From positions 62,001-126,000 of the forward strand of contig NW_027150040.1 in assembly GCF_031143425.1 (NCBI RefSeq): a stretch of DNA of 64,000 nt, given 5' to 3'. This stretch comes from Pleurodeles waltl. Its lineage: Eukaryota; Chordata; Amphibia; Caudata; Salamandridae. Positions 33,028 to 44,614 of this stretch are shown piece by piece; the stretch's first letter is position 1, and each line of letters starts with the position of its first letter. The notes beneath the pieces were generated by a model that saw only the letters and a program-made list of their open reading frames with translations, searched no databases and was not told the DNA's origin. A program made the translations under genes and the position numbers.

Positions 33028-33318
33028 CGAACTAGGAGGGTGAGCCAGCGGACGTTCTGCCTCCTGAAGGCCAGGTTCAGGTGCCTCCATATGACAGGTG
33101 GATCCCTATTCTACTCACCAAAGAAGGTGTGCCAGATCATCGTGTCCTGCTGTATGCTTCACAACTTGGCTTTGCGACGACAGGTGCCTTTTCTGCAGGA
33201 GGATGGTCCAGATGGCGGTGTTGTTGCAGCTGTGGAGCCTGTGGACAGTGAAGATGAGGAAGCAGAGGAAGAAGACATGGACAACAGGGACTCAGTGATC
33301 CAGCAATATTTCCAATGA
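33028..33318 (+). pseudogene. Detached transposase 3' fragment (duplication copy 2)
   Basis: It is identical in frame to 31820-32110 except for single changes such as HMTGGSLFY in place of HMTCGSLFY. It lies downstream of Myb-derived DNA, so it has no promoter or start of its own. Confidence 0.85.
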
Positions 33319-34235
33319 AACACAGGTAAGAATACAAACCTGCCTACTACATGTACTTAAACACTACTACCTCTCTACTGTCTGTCGTTTTCACCCAGTG
33401 TATGGTCACTGAGTTGTCACTTTCCCTTACAATTTCACAGATCTGGGTCCCACAGTGTGACATCTGCTTTGATTCCTCATGGACTAGAGCTGTGTGACAT
33501 AGGTATGTTGACATTACAAATGAAAGAGCTTTTTGCCATAATAATTGCTAATACAGTATTCTGAAATCACAGACTGTCTCCAGATTGTTTTGTGCTTTAA
33601 GGGTGTTTATTTTAGTGCTCAAAATTGGATGTGGTAGCAAAATGGTGAGGGATGATGGCAGAGAAATGTCCATGGCAGAGTTCAGTCTATTCGTCTCACA
33701 GGTGCATTGCCCAAATGGGCATAGGAAGTGGAGCTGGGGCAGTTTAAGGATGGACAGGGTGACAAAGTGGGACAGTAGGATGACAATCAGGGTGGTCTCA
33801 TTTCCTGGGAGGGGTCTTGGCATCGTTCTCTGTCTTGTCCCTGGATCTCAGGGACCGTTTGCGAGGTGGTTCTCCCTCTGCAGGGGGTGGGGTGCTGGTG
33901 TGGTGGTCTTGTGGCGGTGCCTCTTGTCCACTAGCGCCGGGGGAGGTGGTGGGCAGTTCATCGTCCAGGCTAGTGTCAGGGGCCCCTTGTAGTGCCACAG
34001 TGTCCCTCCTGGTGTTGAGTACTTCCTTCAGCACCAGGGTGAAATTGATGGTTCTGAGTTCCTCCCTGAAGCCCATATACTGTTCCTCCTGCAGGTGCTG
34101 GGTCTCCTGAAACTTGGCCAGTACCGTTGCCATCGTCTCCTGGGAGTGGTAGTAGGCTCCCATGATGGAGGAGAGGGCCTCGTGGAGAGTGGGTTCCCTG
34201 GGCCTGTCCGCCCCCTGTCGCACAGCAGCCCTCCC
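33028..34235 (+). repeat. Internal tandem duplication, copy 2
   Basis: Copy of 31820-33027, continuous on its right side with the intact Myb gene exon 2. It includes a detached transposase 3' fragment (33028-33318, VSQRTFCLLK to IQQYFQ) that has no upstream exon. Confidence 0.92.
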
Positions 34236-34961
34236 AGTTCCCCTGTGTTCCTGGGCCTCCGTCCCCTGGACTGTGTGCCCACTACCACTGCCCCCAGGTC
34301 CCTGTTGTTGTTGGGGTTGTGGGTTAGCCTGGGTTCCCTGTAGTGGTGGACACACTGCTGATTGACGTGTCCTGGGGACGGAGGTATGGGCCCGCTGGGT
34401 GGGTGCTGTGCTGGTGTTTCCAGAGGGGGGAAGCTCTGTGGTGGCCTGTGACTGGGTGTGGGGAACCGACTGTCCCGAGGTCCCCGATAGGCCAGGCTGG
34501 TCATCTAGATCCAGTTGGACAGAGGTGCTGTCATCACTGTGGGCCTCTTCGGTTGGTGGTGTGGACATTGTGGCACAATGGTTAGAGTGGCAGACCCTGA
34601 AGCAGAGATCCGGCTCAAGACCAGGATTCAAGTCCCGCTTCAGCAGGTCTTGGGCTCAATTCCCTTGGACCAGATAATTCTCGCCTTGGTGCCTAATCTA
34701 ATTAATGGGTCCCACTCTGCAACTCTGGGCAATAGCTTGCTTAATCTCCACAACGGCCCCAACAGCGCTTGGATGCCTGACTTCACCCTGGGGGTGTCCA
34801 GGAGTGGGAACCTCACAGGGAAAATCCAGGAGGGGTTCCATAATGGCATGAGTACAGCGCCTTGAGACCCTAACAGGTGAGTAGTGCGCTATACAAGTGC
34901 AAAATTTACATTTACATTTACATGTGTGGACCCTCCTGTCTGCTGACGTTGGGTAGGGGTC
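33798..34961 (-). pseudogene. Harb-B1 Myb/SANT gene, exon 2, interrupted by a SINE
   Basis: The acceptor CCCTGCAG precedes 34961. About 30 bases of exon remain before the SINE (34567-34923); the exon then resumes at 34566. Downstream it is open: TPPTEEAHSDDSTSVQLDLD, QPGLSGTSGQ, QSAVCPPLQGTQ, a Gln-rich run, EPTLHEALSSIMGAYYHSQE, REELRTINFTLVLKE and a basic end RKRSLRSRDK, with a stop at 33798. The last part is probably a C-terminal coiled coil. The SINE supplies a new in-frame ATG at 34631. Phase and content match Harb-B2 exon 2 (55905-56728). Confidence 0.85.
34567..34923 (+). mobile_element. tRNA-derived SINE with L2-like 3' tail
   Basis: The A box TGGCACAATGG (34571-34581) and B box GATTCAAGTCC (34625-34635) mark a Pol III promoter of tRNA origin. 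The 3' end reads GCGCCTTGAGACCC, then TAGTGCGCTATACAAGTGC, like L2/CR1-clade LINE tails, and ends in repeats of TTTACA. An 8-base direct repeat GTGTGGAC (34559-34566, 34924-34931) is the target duplication. It is inserted antisense into the Myb gene exon 2. Confidence 0.85.
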
Positions 34962-35279
34962 CTGCAGGGGTATAAAACGATGTTTATACATCTGTGTGTG
35001 GCATGGTGTGCAATCGGTGGGTGACCGTGTACCCCAGTGCTTGCATTCTTGTGTGGGACCTTGTGTGATGATGGTTTAGGGGGGTGTATGGGTATGTGCA
35101 GTGGGCACGCTTAAGTGATGGGTGCCCATGCTTTGTTGTAGCATGCAGGGCTTGGGGTTAGGATGTGTGGTTTGTGATGTTGGGACATTTGTGAGGAGTT
35201 AGAGTGATGGTGGTGAGGGTGGGGGTATGTGCTGGCATGCAGGTAGGGTGGGGGATGTAATAGTTAAGATTTGACTTAC

Positions 35280-35658
35280 CAGAGTCTATTCCTCCACCTA
35301 CTCCTGTGAGGCCCTCAGGATGCAGAATCACCAAGACCTGCTCCTCCCATGTTGTTAGTTGTGGGGGAGGAGGTGGGGGTCCGCCGCCAGTCCGCTGAAC
35401 CGCCAGGTGGTGTTTTGAGACCACTGAATGCACCTTCCCCAGTAGGTCGTTCCACCTCTTCCTGATGTCCTCCCGATTTGTTGGGTGCTGTCCCACTGCG
35501 TTGACCCTATCCACTATTCTTCACCATAGCTCCATCTTCCTTGCAATTGAGGTGTGCTGCACCTGTGATCCGAATAGCTGTGGCTCTACCCGGACGATTT
35601 CCTCCACCATGACCCTGAGCTCCACCTCCGAGAACCTGGGGTGTCTTTGCCCTGCCAT
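35280..35658 (-). pseudogene. Harb-B1 Myb/SANT gene, exon 1
   Basis: The ATG at 35658 opens MAGQRHPRFSEVELRVMVEE. HTSIARKMELW is followed by a TGA (plus 35521-35523), where Harb-B2 has Gln. The third Myb/SANT helix follows: NREDIRKRWNDLLGKV. A Pro run and TTWEEQVLVILHPEG end at a GTAAGT donor (35274-35279). In Harbinger systems this type of protein binds the TIRs and brings in the transposase. The nonsense codon lies inside the DNA-binding domain. Confidence 0.85.
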
Positions 35659-36231
35659 TGGGTGGTATAGGTGATGTGTGGGGTGATAAGTGTGCTGATA
35701 TGTAGTGGTGTGTAGTGTGAGGTGCGTGGAAGTTATGTGGGTGATGGTGTTGTGTGCCTGTGGATGCTAGTATTGTTGATTGTGGTGTCTCTCTCTGGCC
35801 TTCGTTCGTGATTCGTGAGTTTGTGGGAGTGTGTTATATATTGTATTGGGTGTGTGGGAGTGGTGTGTGTATGTGTGTATGTGTATCAGGTGTGTGTATT
35901 TCGAATTGTCCAATGTGGCTGTGTTTTGTAAATGTGTGTGTATTTTGAGCGCGGCGGTGTGTACCGCCAATGGAATACCACAGTTGAAAGACCGCTGCGT
36001 GGATTCGTGTGTCGTGATAGTGTGGGGGTATTTCTGTTGGCGTGATGGTGTAGGTTTTGTTTTCGAAAGTTTATCACTGACCTTTGGTGTGGCGGACTTG
36101 TGTGGGTGTCTGAATTTTGGTGGATTCCGTGCTGTGGGTCATAATGGCTGTGGCAGTTTTCCGTGGGGGTGTGTTGGCGGTCTGCTGCACAGCGGTATGC
36201 GGCTTTTACCACCAATGTTGTAATGACCGCC
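35659..36231. repeat. Harb-B1 right terminal region and TIR
   Basis: A GT-rich leader (35690-35940), then CpG-rich subterminal DNA with ACCGCC and GGCGGT motifs, ending GTTGTAATGACCGCC. Its complement aligns with the left end of Harb-B2 (54648-55190). No gene besides the Myb promoter region. Confidence 0.85.
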
Positions 36232-36234
36232 AAA
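36232..36234. repeat. Target site duplication of Harb-B1, right (AAA)
   Basis: After this the U2 transposase intron resumes with ATGTGTAAGTTG, as in U1 at 12335. Confidence 0.7.
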
Positions 36235-38236
36235 ATGTGTAAGTTGTTGTTTAGGCTTGCAACAGGTTTGTCATGTAGCATGGCAGTTGTTATTTAGATT
36301 TGGTTGTGACTCATACATGTTTGTGTTATGGAGTGTCTTCCTGGCCTTGTGCAAAGTTTACTTAGCACTGTGTTGTTGAACATGACAATCTTGGGTATTG
36401 GCTCAAGGACCTGGGACATATGTTTTGGAATCCTAACTGATGGTCAGTATGTATGTACCATGTGTTGTGTAGTGCACCTTTCTTTCAGTTTGCTATCACT
36501 GGAGGGGACATGACATATCCTCACAATACAAAGGGGTCAGATGTGGTGACAACATGGTAGCTCAACAGAGGCTGGACATCTCAGCCATATTGACATGTGT
36601 CATTATAGATGAAGTGCAACACATATGCCCATTTTGATGAGTAAGTGACAATGCACAACACAGCTCCATCGTTGACAGCACTGTGCTGCAACATTTTGAC
36701 TATGCAGGAACGCACCATGTGTGACATGTTACTAGGCAACCCTTTGTTGTCTTCTGTGCCGGCACCTAATATGCAGCCGTGCACCAAGACTACCAACCTT
36801 GCACAAGGTTTTCTTGGCTAGCTGCCCTGTGGGGGTGGATGTATCTATGCAGGAAGGGACACCTTCTGATATATTTACATTTTTGATGGCCAATTGGCTC
36901 TTTCTGTGTGTGCAACAGTATGCAGCATGCATAGGTGGCACATTCATATGAGGTCAAATAACACTCAATTTCATTTTGGCAACCTGTAAACGGCACCCCT
37001 GGGGTGGTGTTTAATGTTGGCACTGCCTCGGGTTTTAGGTGACTCGTACATCTGTGTCAGGATCATAATGCTATGTATCTTATGGTGACAGACCTACTGT
37101 TACACACATTGCAAACCCCTTCCACGCTAAGTGCTGCGTGGGAGGGTGGGCAATTTCAAATGTGGCTTCAAGTCACAAAAGAGTGGTCATCCGCAAACTT
37201 GTACATACAGTGCAGACCATGACAATGGCACTGGGGGCTCTTACATAGGCTCCTTAGTGATCCTGAGTGGCAGCTGATGTTTGTGCCAGCCATCAGGTAT
37301 CCAAGGGTGTGTGTCCCATTGTTTCAGGATGATCAACATCACTACCAGTGTCTCTCCTATCTTCCAAAACATAACTAAGCATTTCTACTGTCTACACATG
37401 CACAGTGCAGGCTATGGGATGGAGCTCAGCTACCTAGCAAATGTGTCCCTTAGCACAGTGCATGTAAGGCCAGTGATGTCCTCTATATACCTACAGGGTC
37501 CCACTATTGCATCCATGATCTACACTGTCTAACAGTGACTCTGCCCCATGGTGAGCCATTTATTGTTTACAGTACAGACATGATGGTGTTGTGGGTCAGT
37601 CAGTGGTGCATGTGAGGTGGCACTACAGTAGGTGTGGTGCCATTTCTCACAAATCTGGCACATGGTATGTGATGGCCATTGATGTTGTATTCCTATGTGT
37701 GTGACCCAATGCATCAGGCAGTTGTATGTGCACACGACAGGTAAATCAGGTGTGTGTTGATGAGATGTAGTTGGTATTGACACCAGTTGTTTGGCATGTG
37801 ATGTTTGTTCTGGCAGAGACTTGCATGGCATGATTTGAGTGATCTGTGCCTATGTGTGACTTACGTTACATGTGCATGGTGTATGGCATTGACATTGCTG
37901 TGCTATTCTTTGTTTGCTGTACTGTGTGTGTGATGTGTACGTAGTAGGCAACCTGAGGGCTCTTGTAGTGGTTTGTGTGCATCTTCTGTTTGCATAGAGT
38001 ACCTATCTGCACCTGTCCTTCATGTGGTGTGCCTGTCAAGTTAGTTGTTTTTTTACGTAAATGTGGGTGTATGTGTTTGTGGTGTGCACTGATTGTGCTG
38101 TACTGCAGCATGGTGCATATGTGTTGTTACATGCACAGCTGTGTTACCCTGGCCATGTGCTTTTGGAGTGGTGTATGTGTTGTGTGTCCTACAGGGTTGG
38201 GTTGTTGTGTGTAAATTGCTAAGTTTGTTGACTTAC
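36235..38236 (-). other. Transposase intron (U2), right part
   Basis: It is collinear with ~12335-14333 of U1 and ~49970-51955 of U3. Donor ACTTAC (complement GTAAGT) is at 38231-38236. Nothing else recognised. Confidence 0.65.
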
Positions 38237-38602
38237 CCACAAGGAGGCCATTTCCATATTGTCCATCCTGGAACTGTTTGTTGATCATGATGTGCCTGAA
38301 TATGTAGGCATTATGGACACTGCCAGGATACTTGGCCAAAATGTTTGTGAATAGTCCCTGGTGGCCCACTATGGCCTGCACATTCATGGAATGCGTGTGT
38401 TTGCGATTCCAGTATAAATGCTCTGTTGCTGCAGGTGGAACAAGTCAGACATGAGTGCAGTCTATTGCACCGAGCACATGCAGGAAGCCATTAAATTGGT
38501 AGAGCCTCTGTTTTATCTCCTGCTGCTTTTGCTGGGTGTTGGGGAAGTAGACGTGGAGGGGTGTCAGGGAGATAATTGCATCTAACACCTTTGGCAGGAA
38601 CA
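38237..38602 (-). pseudogene. Harb-A transposase, first exon, 5'-truncated (U2)
   Basis: Same exon and truncation point as U1: KVLDAIISLTPLH, FLHVLGAIDCTHV (first catalytic Asp), LAKYPGSVHNAYIFRHIMIN, then the donor. The boundary to U3 flank DNA is at ~38602 (GGCAGGAACA). Confidence 0.85.
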
Positions 38603-40047
38603 AAAAGCCAAAAGATGCAGAATCAAGCACAAACCAAATGCAACATAAAAAATTGAACACATTTGTTCAAAATCAAAAGTACTGGAATAGTACACATCGG
38701 TGCAGATGACAGCAAGGTGACCACTTCCCCTCAATGTACAGAATGGATAGAAAAGGGTTTTGTTACGACATCTGAAGCCGGCACTGAGGACGGTAGCCAG
38801 CCACAAAATAATTGTTACGGTGAAGGCGCAACAAATAGTATGTAGTCCTAAAGAATGACTTAGTTATGTTATCAATAGCTGTGGGTGTGATATTTATGGA
38901 TTACTGAGTCCTTCACAGATAGTTTCCCAGTTGCAACTGGGAAGTGACCCGAATGTGAATGCCACCTTGCACAGAGTTAAAAAAAAAATGGAGCCATTTG
39001 GATGGAGAACAATGGACCGTTTCCATTTGAAATGTCACGATGTGTAATATAACAAGCAAATGGGCTTACTTGAGTCAGACGTAGTTAAGATCACAATTAA
39101 ACTTAAATGTTAAAAAGGATCACAGTTGTCACAAGCTAACCAGTAAAGATCTCCTCTTTCCAAGTCAGGCAACCACAGTGCCAGAGATGTAGAAGTCTCA
39201 GTCTCAGTGTCCTTGGCTCATATAATGGAGCCACTTTGACAATACCAACTAGCCTCTGCTTGTTATTTTTCTATCTCTGCCACCTGGCAATGACTAATGA
39301 TGTCACAGAGCGTGGAGTGGTTGGAGGCATGACCTATGGAAACATACTGTGGTGGCTGGTGACTTTTCAGAGCAGTGGGGTGTACAAGATGGAGGTGAGT
39401 TGGAACTACTGGGTCAACAAAGCGAGCAAGACAAACGGATATAAAGGGGTGGTTGTGAGGGGTTCTCCCCTAGAGCAAATAAAAAAAAAAAAAGAGGAAC
39501 AAATAATCAATTTTAGACCTATTTGAGCTAAATAGTTTTCTGGAAAAGCAATAAGGTTTATAAATCAATGGTATGGGCTCAATGTGTAATAGCATGGAAT
39601 GCTCCACTATTGTCTCAAGAGAATCCACTGTTCTTTTATAGCACCAGGGATCCAGGACAAATGATGTCTAAGTTTATTTAGCTACCACCATCATGTCATT
39701 AAACTGGGTACCAATTCCCCTCAAAAAAGTAAAACGTATGGAAAAATCAAAACCTGTGCTGCTAGTGACAAGGACTTACACACTCTACCCCCGCATCCTA
39801 TAGGCCATCAGCTGTTCTTGGCTATGGAATTTAACAGCACAGTATTTGCAAACCTCTCCATGGGGCAATAAATTGGGGATAAGTGCATTCAAGCAACTTT
39901 GACATGCGCCAGTCCTACATATAATTAAACATCCTGCATGTACACTTTTATGGTAAATCTGGATTTCCTGCAAAGATCAATGAAACATAACAGTGCTTTA
40001 AAGCTGTGCAGAGCAGGTTTGGAATACAATTTAGAAAAACAAGCTTA
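38603..40047. other. Array flank DNA (U3)
   Basis: Copy of 14702-16141. It contains an A13-like run near 39480 that differs in length from the T-rich run in U2. No gene. Confidence 0.55.
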
Positions 40048-40565
40048 AAGACATATTTACAAGTGCTGATGCGCCAGTTTTGTTGCGTTGCCCCTGCCCT
40101 ACCTAATGACACTATGGGTGTGTCTTATTTACAACACAATGCACCATGGCACACGTTAGGTCAGTAGCGTCAACATTTTTGACGTTATTGTGGCAATTTG
40201 TTGTCGCACTAGTGTCAACAATTTTGACACTAGTGCAGCAAAGTGTAAGGAGGCCCACTGATTAAAATGGGTGTGTCACTTTAACTCCTGCTTTGAGCAG
40301 GCATTAAAAATTATGCCAAAAATAGCACAATGAAATCTTGTAGATTTCACTGCTCCATTTTTGCGGGCCTACTAATGCTGAACGCACCCCTTGCATACAT
40401 TATGCCTGATGCAGGCATAATGTGGCGCAAAAGTGGCGAAATGCATGCATTGTACCACTTTGTAAATATGGCGCAGCGAAAAGTGCCTCCTTGAGCCACA
40501 TTAGCATCCAAGAAATTGACGCTAGTGTGGTCCACGGATGCGAAAGGCCCTTATAAACCTACCCC
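40048..40565. mobile_element. Old MITE in the array flank (U3)
   Basis: Copy of 16142-16659 with TTA at 40045-40047 and 40566-40568. Confidence 0.65.
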
Positions 40566-40568
40566 TTA

Positions 40569-41322
40569 CTTTTTAAATGTTCTTGGAAAACGAAAGCATG
40601 CCAGCATTCTTAGCAACAACAATACGTGCAACACAAGCAGTCTCAAACAATATATCACCCAAGCCTGAGCTTGAAAGAGCTGTATCCCCTCATAAAAAGT
40701 AAATAACACATATTTTTTTTACCGTGTGGCCTTTTTATTATCGTCTTTCCACTCTCTTGTCTTCTTTTTGCTCTCTAATCCTTTCTTTGGCTCCCACTCC
40801 CCTTTACCTAACCATAATAATTGCCATCTCTTTCTTATCTCTACTTATATTGCTCCCTCCTTCTTCACCCCTCTACCTTACTGCGTCTTCTTCCTTCCCC
40901 TCCCTCTTCTCTACCCACATTGTTTTCCTTGTTCCTCTCAATCTCTTCTCAGTTCCTACTCCATCCTGTCCTTTCTATCTTTTTTTTTTCTCCTCCTACT
41001 TAATTAAAGTGCCAAGATCCGCTGTTTAGAATACTTTACCACCAGCTCTGCCCACTGCCAGCGAGACAACTATTCACTGTCATGTTCTCCTCAATCTCAC
41101 TCACAAGCACCTCTGGCTATACCATCCCATTAATGTATCTATTCATCGTTTGGGTCAGTTTTGCAACTTTCCACTCCGCTCCATTCTACCCCATTTCACA
41201 CACAAAAGGACACCCTGTTTGAAATATAACTTTGAAAGGAAAGCCATCAATGAAAAAGAGTGCATACTGCCTTGTGCATAAATGCCTATCCCATAGCTAC
41301 TGCCAATGTCTGCAACAGTTAC
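40569..41322. other. Array flank DNA with a pyrimidine-rich tract (U3)
   Basis: Copy of 16663-17420; the C/T-rich tract is at ~40728-41000. ORFs there are composition artefacts. Confidence 0.6.
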
Positions 41323-41617
41323 TTAGGGCCAGATTAATACTTTTTGACACAAAATTGTACAAACACAGTTTTTCGTCAAAAAGATTACAGCAGGCTAGTG
41401 CCATTTTTTTATGCCACCCGGGCGTCATATTTATGCTATGACACTGGGTGGTGCTAAAAACTGGTCAGAGTCAAAATTACTGATGTTAACCATTGCGCCA
41501 TGTTGTAAGGCAAAATGACGTTAATGCCAGAAAAATGACTCTAACCCGTTTTACTACACGTAAACGTTTCGCAAAACGAAAATGCACCAATTTTTACCGT
41601 GTTAGCATCAAATTTAG

Positions 41618-42133
41618 ATGCTAATGCAGAAAACAGTGCAAAGGAGAGGCAAAATGGACCTAGAAAGCCATGAGAGACCCCAGGGTGACCCCAATCAACC
41701 AGGAACCAACCAGAAGAAAAACACAAGATCCAGGGGAGTTAAAAGAAAAAGAGAATGTGTTGTTTCAGTGCGAAGGAGCATGAATACTGGTGAGAGAGGT
41801 GATGGAACATCAACATCCACTCTTTGTCACCTCAAAATTGCCAATTGGCAGGAGAGAGGCAATCTGGCAGCATATAGTAGATAAGATCAACAGTGTGGCA
41901 GAGGTGAGGAGAACCGTAACTGAGTGCATGAAACGCGGGCATGACTGCTAGGAAAAAGAAAAAAATGGCAAGGAACAGGAAGGTAGCACTGCAAACTGGA
42001 GATGGTAGTCCAGCACCACAAGAGGACCTGGACGAGATGGAGGGGGTGGTTGCAGCGGTCATCCCGGAGGAACTGGCCACTGGAATTGCAGGACAGGACA
42101 GCGCAGACCACCAGGAAACACCACAAATGCAGG
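41618..42133 (+). pseudogene. Harb-A Myb/SANT-like gene, exon 1 (U3)
   Basis: It matches 17721-18230 including the internal frame changes. The ORF from 41618 gives MLMQKTVQRRGKMDLES. The donor is GTAAGT at 42134. The Myb-helix region has further substitutions (for example KRGHDC in place of KRWHDC, losing a core Trp). Confidence 0.78.
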
Positions 42134-44433
42134 GTAAGTCGCATTGGGGAAATTAATGCTAAATTGTCAACTACAAGAATGGGGAGGCACATAGGACAAA
42201 CAGAATGCATGTCAAAGGAGCACAGATGGACACATTGCGCATGAAGCAAGTTGCACCATGCTGATGTAGGCTACACATGTACCTACGCCTTGGTAGAGCC
42301 ATGCACCACAACACATACCACAACCTGGACATACGTCAATCACCAGGGCTAAATACCTACATGTACACATGTAGCACATGGGATGGATGGCATGTCTAAT
42401 GACTGTGTCTCTGGTTGTGTCATCACAACATCCCTCGCATATAGTCAAGTTAATCCTACCAACACGACCAAGACTTCAAAGACAAGGAAGTCAGTCAATA
42501 CAATCCCTGGGGTTACGTCATGGTGGTGTCCCTAGCAGTAACACCTTGCAACTGACTTGCCTCATTGCCCAAACACGTGTGCTGCATCTTACAGCACACA
42601 ATTCATTGCAACCGTCCCAACAGTGCTCTGACATGTGCCGGTGGCACATTGACAACACATCCACATAAGGCAGCCACCACTCCATCATGCAGTGATGATG
42701 CCCCCTGGGTGCAGGGAAAAATAATCAGAGCTGGTGCAGGGGGAATAGCAGGGTGGTCCTGTATCACAGGAAACATGCCACTACAAAGAGGAAGTAAACT
42801 GGTGTAGTGTGAAACCATACATCATGAAGCTGACCAGAAATGTGCCACCACAGAAAATATGTACCACACATAGCAAACTGCGATCACAACAGATACAGGC
42901 TGAGCCCACAACTACTCTGACACAACCATGTGAGACACATAGGAATGGGGAAATAAACACACACAAACCACATGGTATAAACTGTGAACAGAATAGTGTA
43001 TATGACCACATTATCTGGTGGGGGATGGTGCATGGGCAAGTCTGGTGTTGGTAAAACTGCCAGTGCAGTGTAACCTTTGTGATTGGCAGTATGAGTCACA
43101 CGTTGGGATGGCGGGTGGAAATCTGTCTGCTCATGGTTACTCTGTGGGACACTTAGCACATAATTGATGGATCAACTAGAGTCGGTGCCAGTCTTGGGGT
43201 GCATTGGGTGTGACAGGACACGCTGCACTTATCCCTGCCAATCAGGCAGTGGAAAGAGGCACAGCATGGGACCCCCTGCACTGCCCATGTCAGGTGCATA
43301 GGCTGTGCAGGGGCACCCGGGGGCACACCACATCACCACCAACCTTTGCATGGGGGTTTTATCCACATGCAAAGGCTGGTAGAAAGGCGGGAACATACCA
43401 GGAGGGTAGCGTTGTTCGTCATATAGGTCTTGTGTCACAAGACAGGTGGCCTTGCCAGTCTGTAAGCTGCTGGAAACCTGCCAGTGCCAGGCCATTGGCC
43501 CATGAGGCATTGTACATTGACAAAATGTGCCACTACCACCTGCGCTGCTGGGGGTGGTCATATAGACAATGGAAGACAGGTGGTCATAGGACTGCTGCAG
43601 TTGTAATCAGAGACCAGTATGACTACCTGTAGAATCACCATCTAACTACCTCGAGGGCCTGGCCTAAGTTCAACTCCAGTTAACTGGCTATGTCCATGAC
43701 AAAATGTAACATAAGGCACTGTCATATACAAAATGATGTACACAGCAAACAATGATACCCATGCTGGCCATCCCTGGGTCTACCCCTGTGCCTGTGTCAA
43801 TTTAGCTGCACTGCCACCATGCTGCTTCTCTTGCATCATAGTGCAAGGATGACTACATTGAATGAGAGATCATAGTTGTGTAGGAAGGCGCACCTACCAG
43901 CACAGACATAAAATGAAATGGAAATCTGCTAGGTCCTTGTGTACTGGTCAATGTAGCACACATACACATACATCAACATGAGGAGCTATCAAAGGAAACA
44001 ACCGCATAGTGTCTTTGCAATGGCATCCCTGGGGTGGTGCAAGGTTTCAGTACCGCACAAGTGTATGTGACACATTTAAGACTTGGACAGGAGTATATTG
44101 CCATGTGTGGTGCTGTGGGTTGATCACTGCAACACCCATTGCAAGGCCCTACCATGCAAATGGATGCATAGGGAAGGTTGACAATAACAAGATGGTGTCA
44201 AGCCACAAAAAGGATAGACATCACACCTAGAAGATAGGACGCAGCCAATTGCGCCACCTGAGCTTCCCCTCATGTGACACTCAGGTGGTGTAAAGGACTG
44301 ATAGGCTGCAACCATGATGTAGAGGAACAATTTTGAGAAGTAAGATCACAATGAGCCTCCAATAGCAAGTCAGTGACGTGACATGTCAACTGCCACAACA
44401 CAGAAAGATTGATTTCACACCATCTCATTGCAG
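42134..44433 (+). other. Myb gene intron with decayed MITE (U3)
   Basis: Collinear with 18231-20542. The MITE copy is at ~42990-43570. Nothing else recognised. Confidence 0.55.
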
Positions 44434-44614
44434 AGGATGATGTCTCTCCTGCTGATCTGCCTGTCCTGGAGTACCCCGATGATCTGGATGACCAGCTGAC
44501 AACCATCAGCCAAGAGATCCTCCTTGTATCCCTCCAGACACCACCTCCAGTCGAAAGGAGGGCAAATAATGTAGCAGCCATCCCAGATGCCCCACCCAGT
44601 ACCCTAATAGTATG
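44434..44614 (+). pseudogene. Harb-A Myb/SANT-like gene, exon 2 (U3)
   Basis: It reads EDDVSPADLPVLEYPDDLDD to STLIV, the same TGA as in U2. Small in-frame indels separate the two copies. AATAAA at 44954-44959 follows. Confidence 0.6.

Larger units (their letters stand above)
25876..36231 (+). mobile_element. Harb-B1: 10.4-kb three-gene PIF/Harbinger element
   Basis: TIRs GGTGGTCATTACAAC (left) and GTTGTAATGACCGCC (right) differ at one position. Both are followed inward by long GGCGGT-rich subterminal DNA. Order: minisatellite block, gene C (-), transposase (+), Myb/SANT gene (-), right TIR. Harb-B2 (54648-63140) has the same order inverted. Size exceeds Harb-B2 because of minisatellite growth, a 1208-bp duplication (31820-34235) and a SINE (34567-34923). 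The transposase has E to Q at the catalytic Glu and frame damage, so this copy cannot move itself. U1 and U3 show the empty site. Confidence 0.95.
14702..38602 (-). repeat. Tandem array unit U2, carrying the Harb-B1 insertion
   Basis: A complete unit: ~2.72 kb of flank (14702-17423), then Harb-A truncated at its right end (17424-38602). Without the 10,356-bp Harb-B1 insertion and its 3-bp TSD it is about 13.54 kb, against 13.72 kb for U3. It has lost ~1.4 kb between the gene X exons (junction near 23440). Confidence 0.88.

Noticed and set aside
34567..34640. Functional tRNA gene
   Set aside because: The A and B boxes are present but there is no clean cloverleaf. The sequence continues into a LINE-like tail with a TSD, so it is a SINE.
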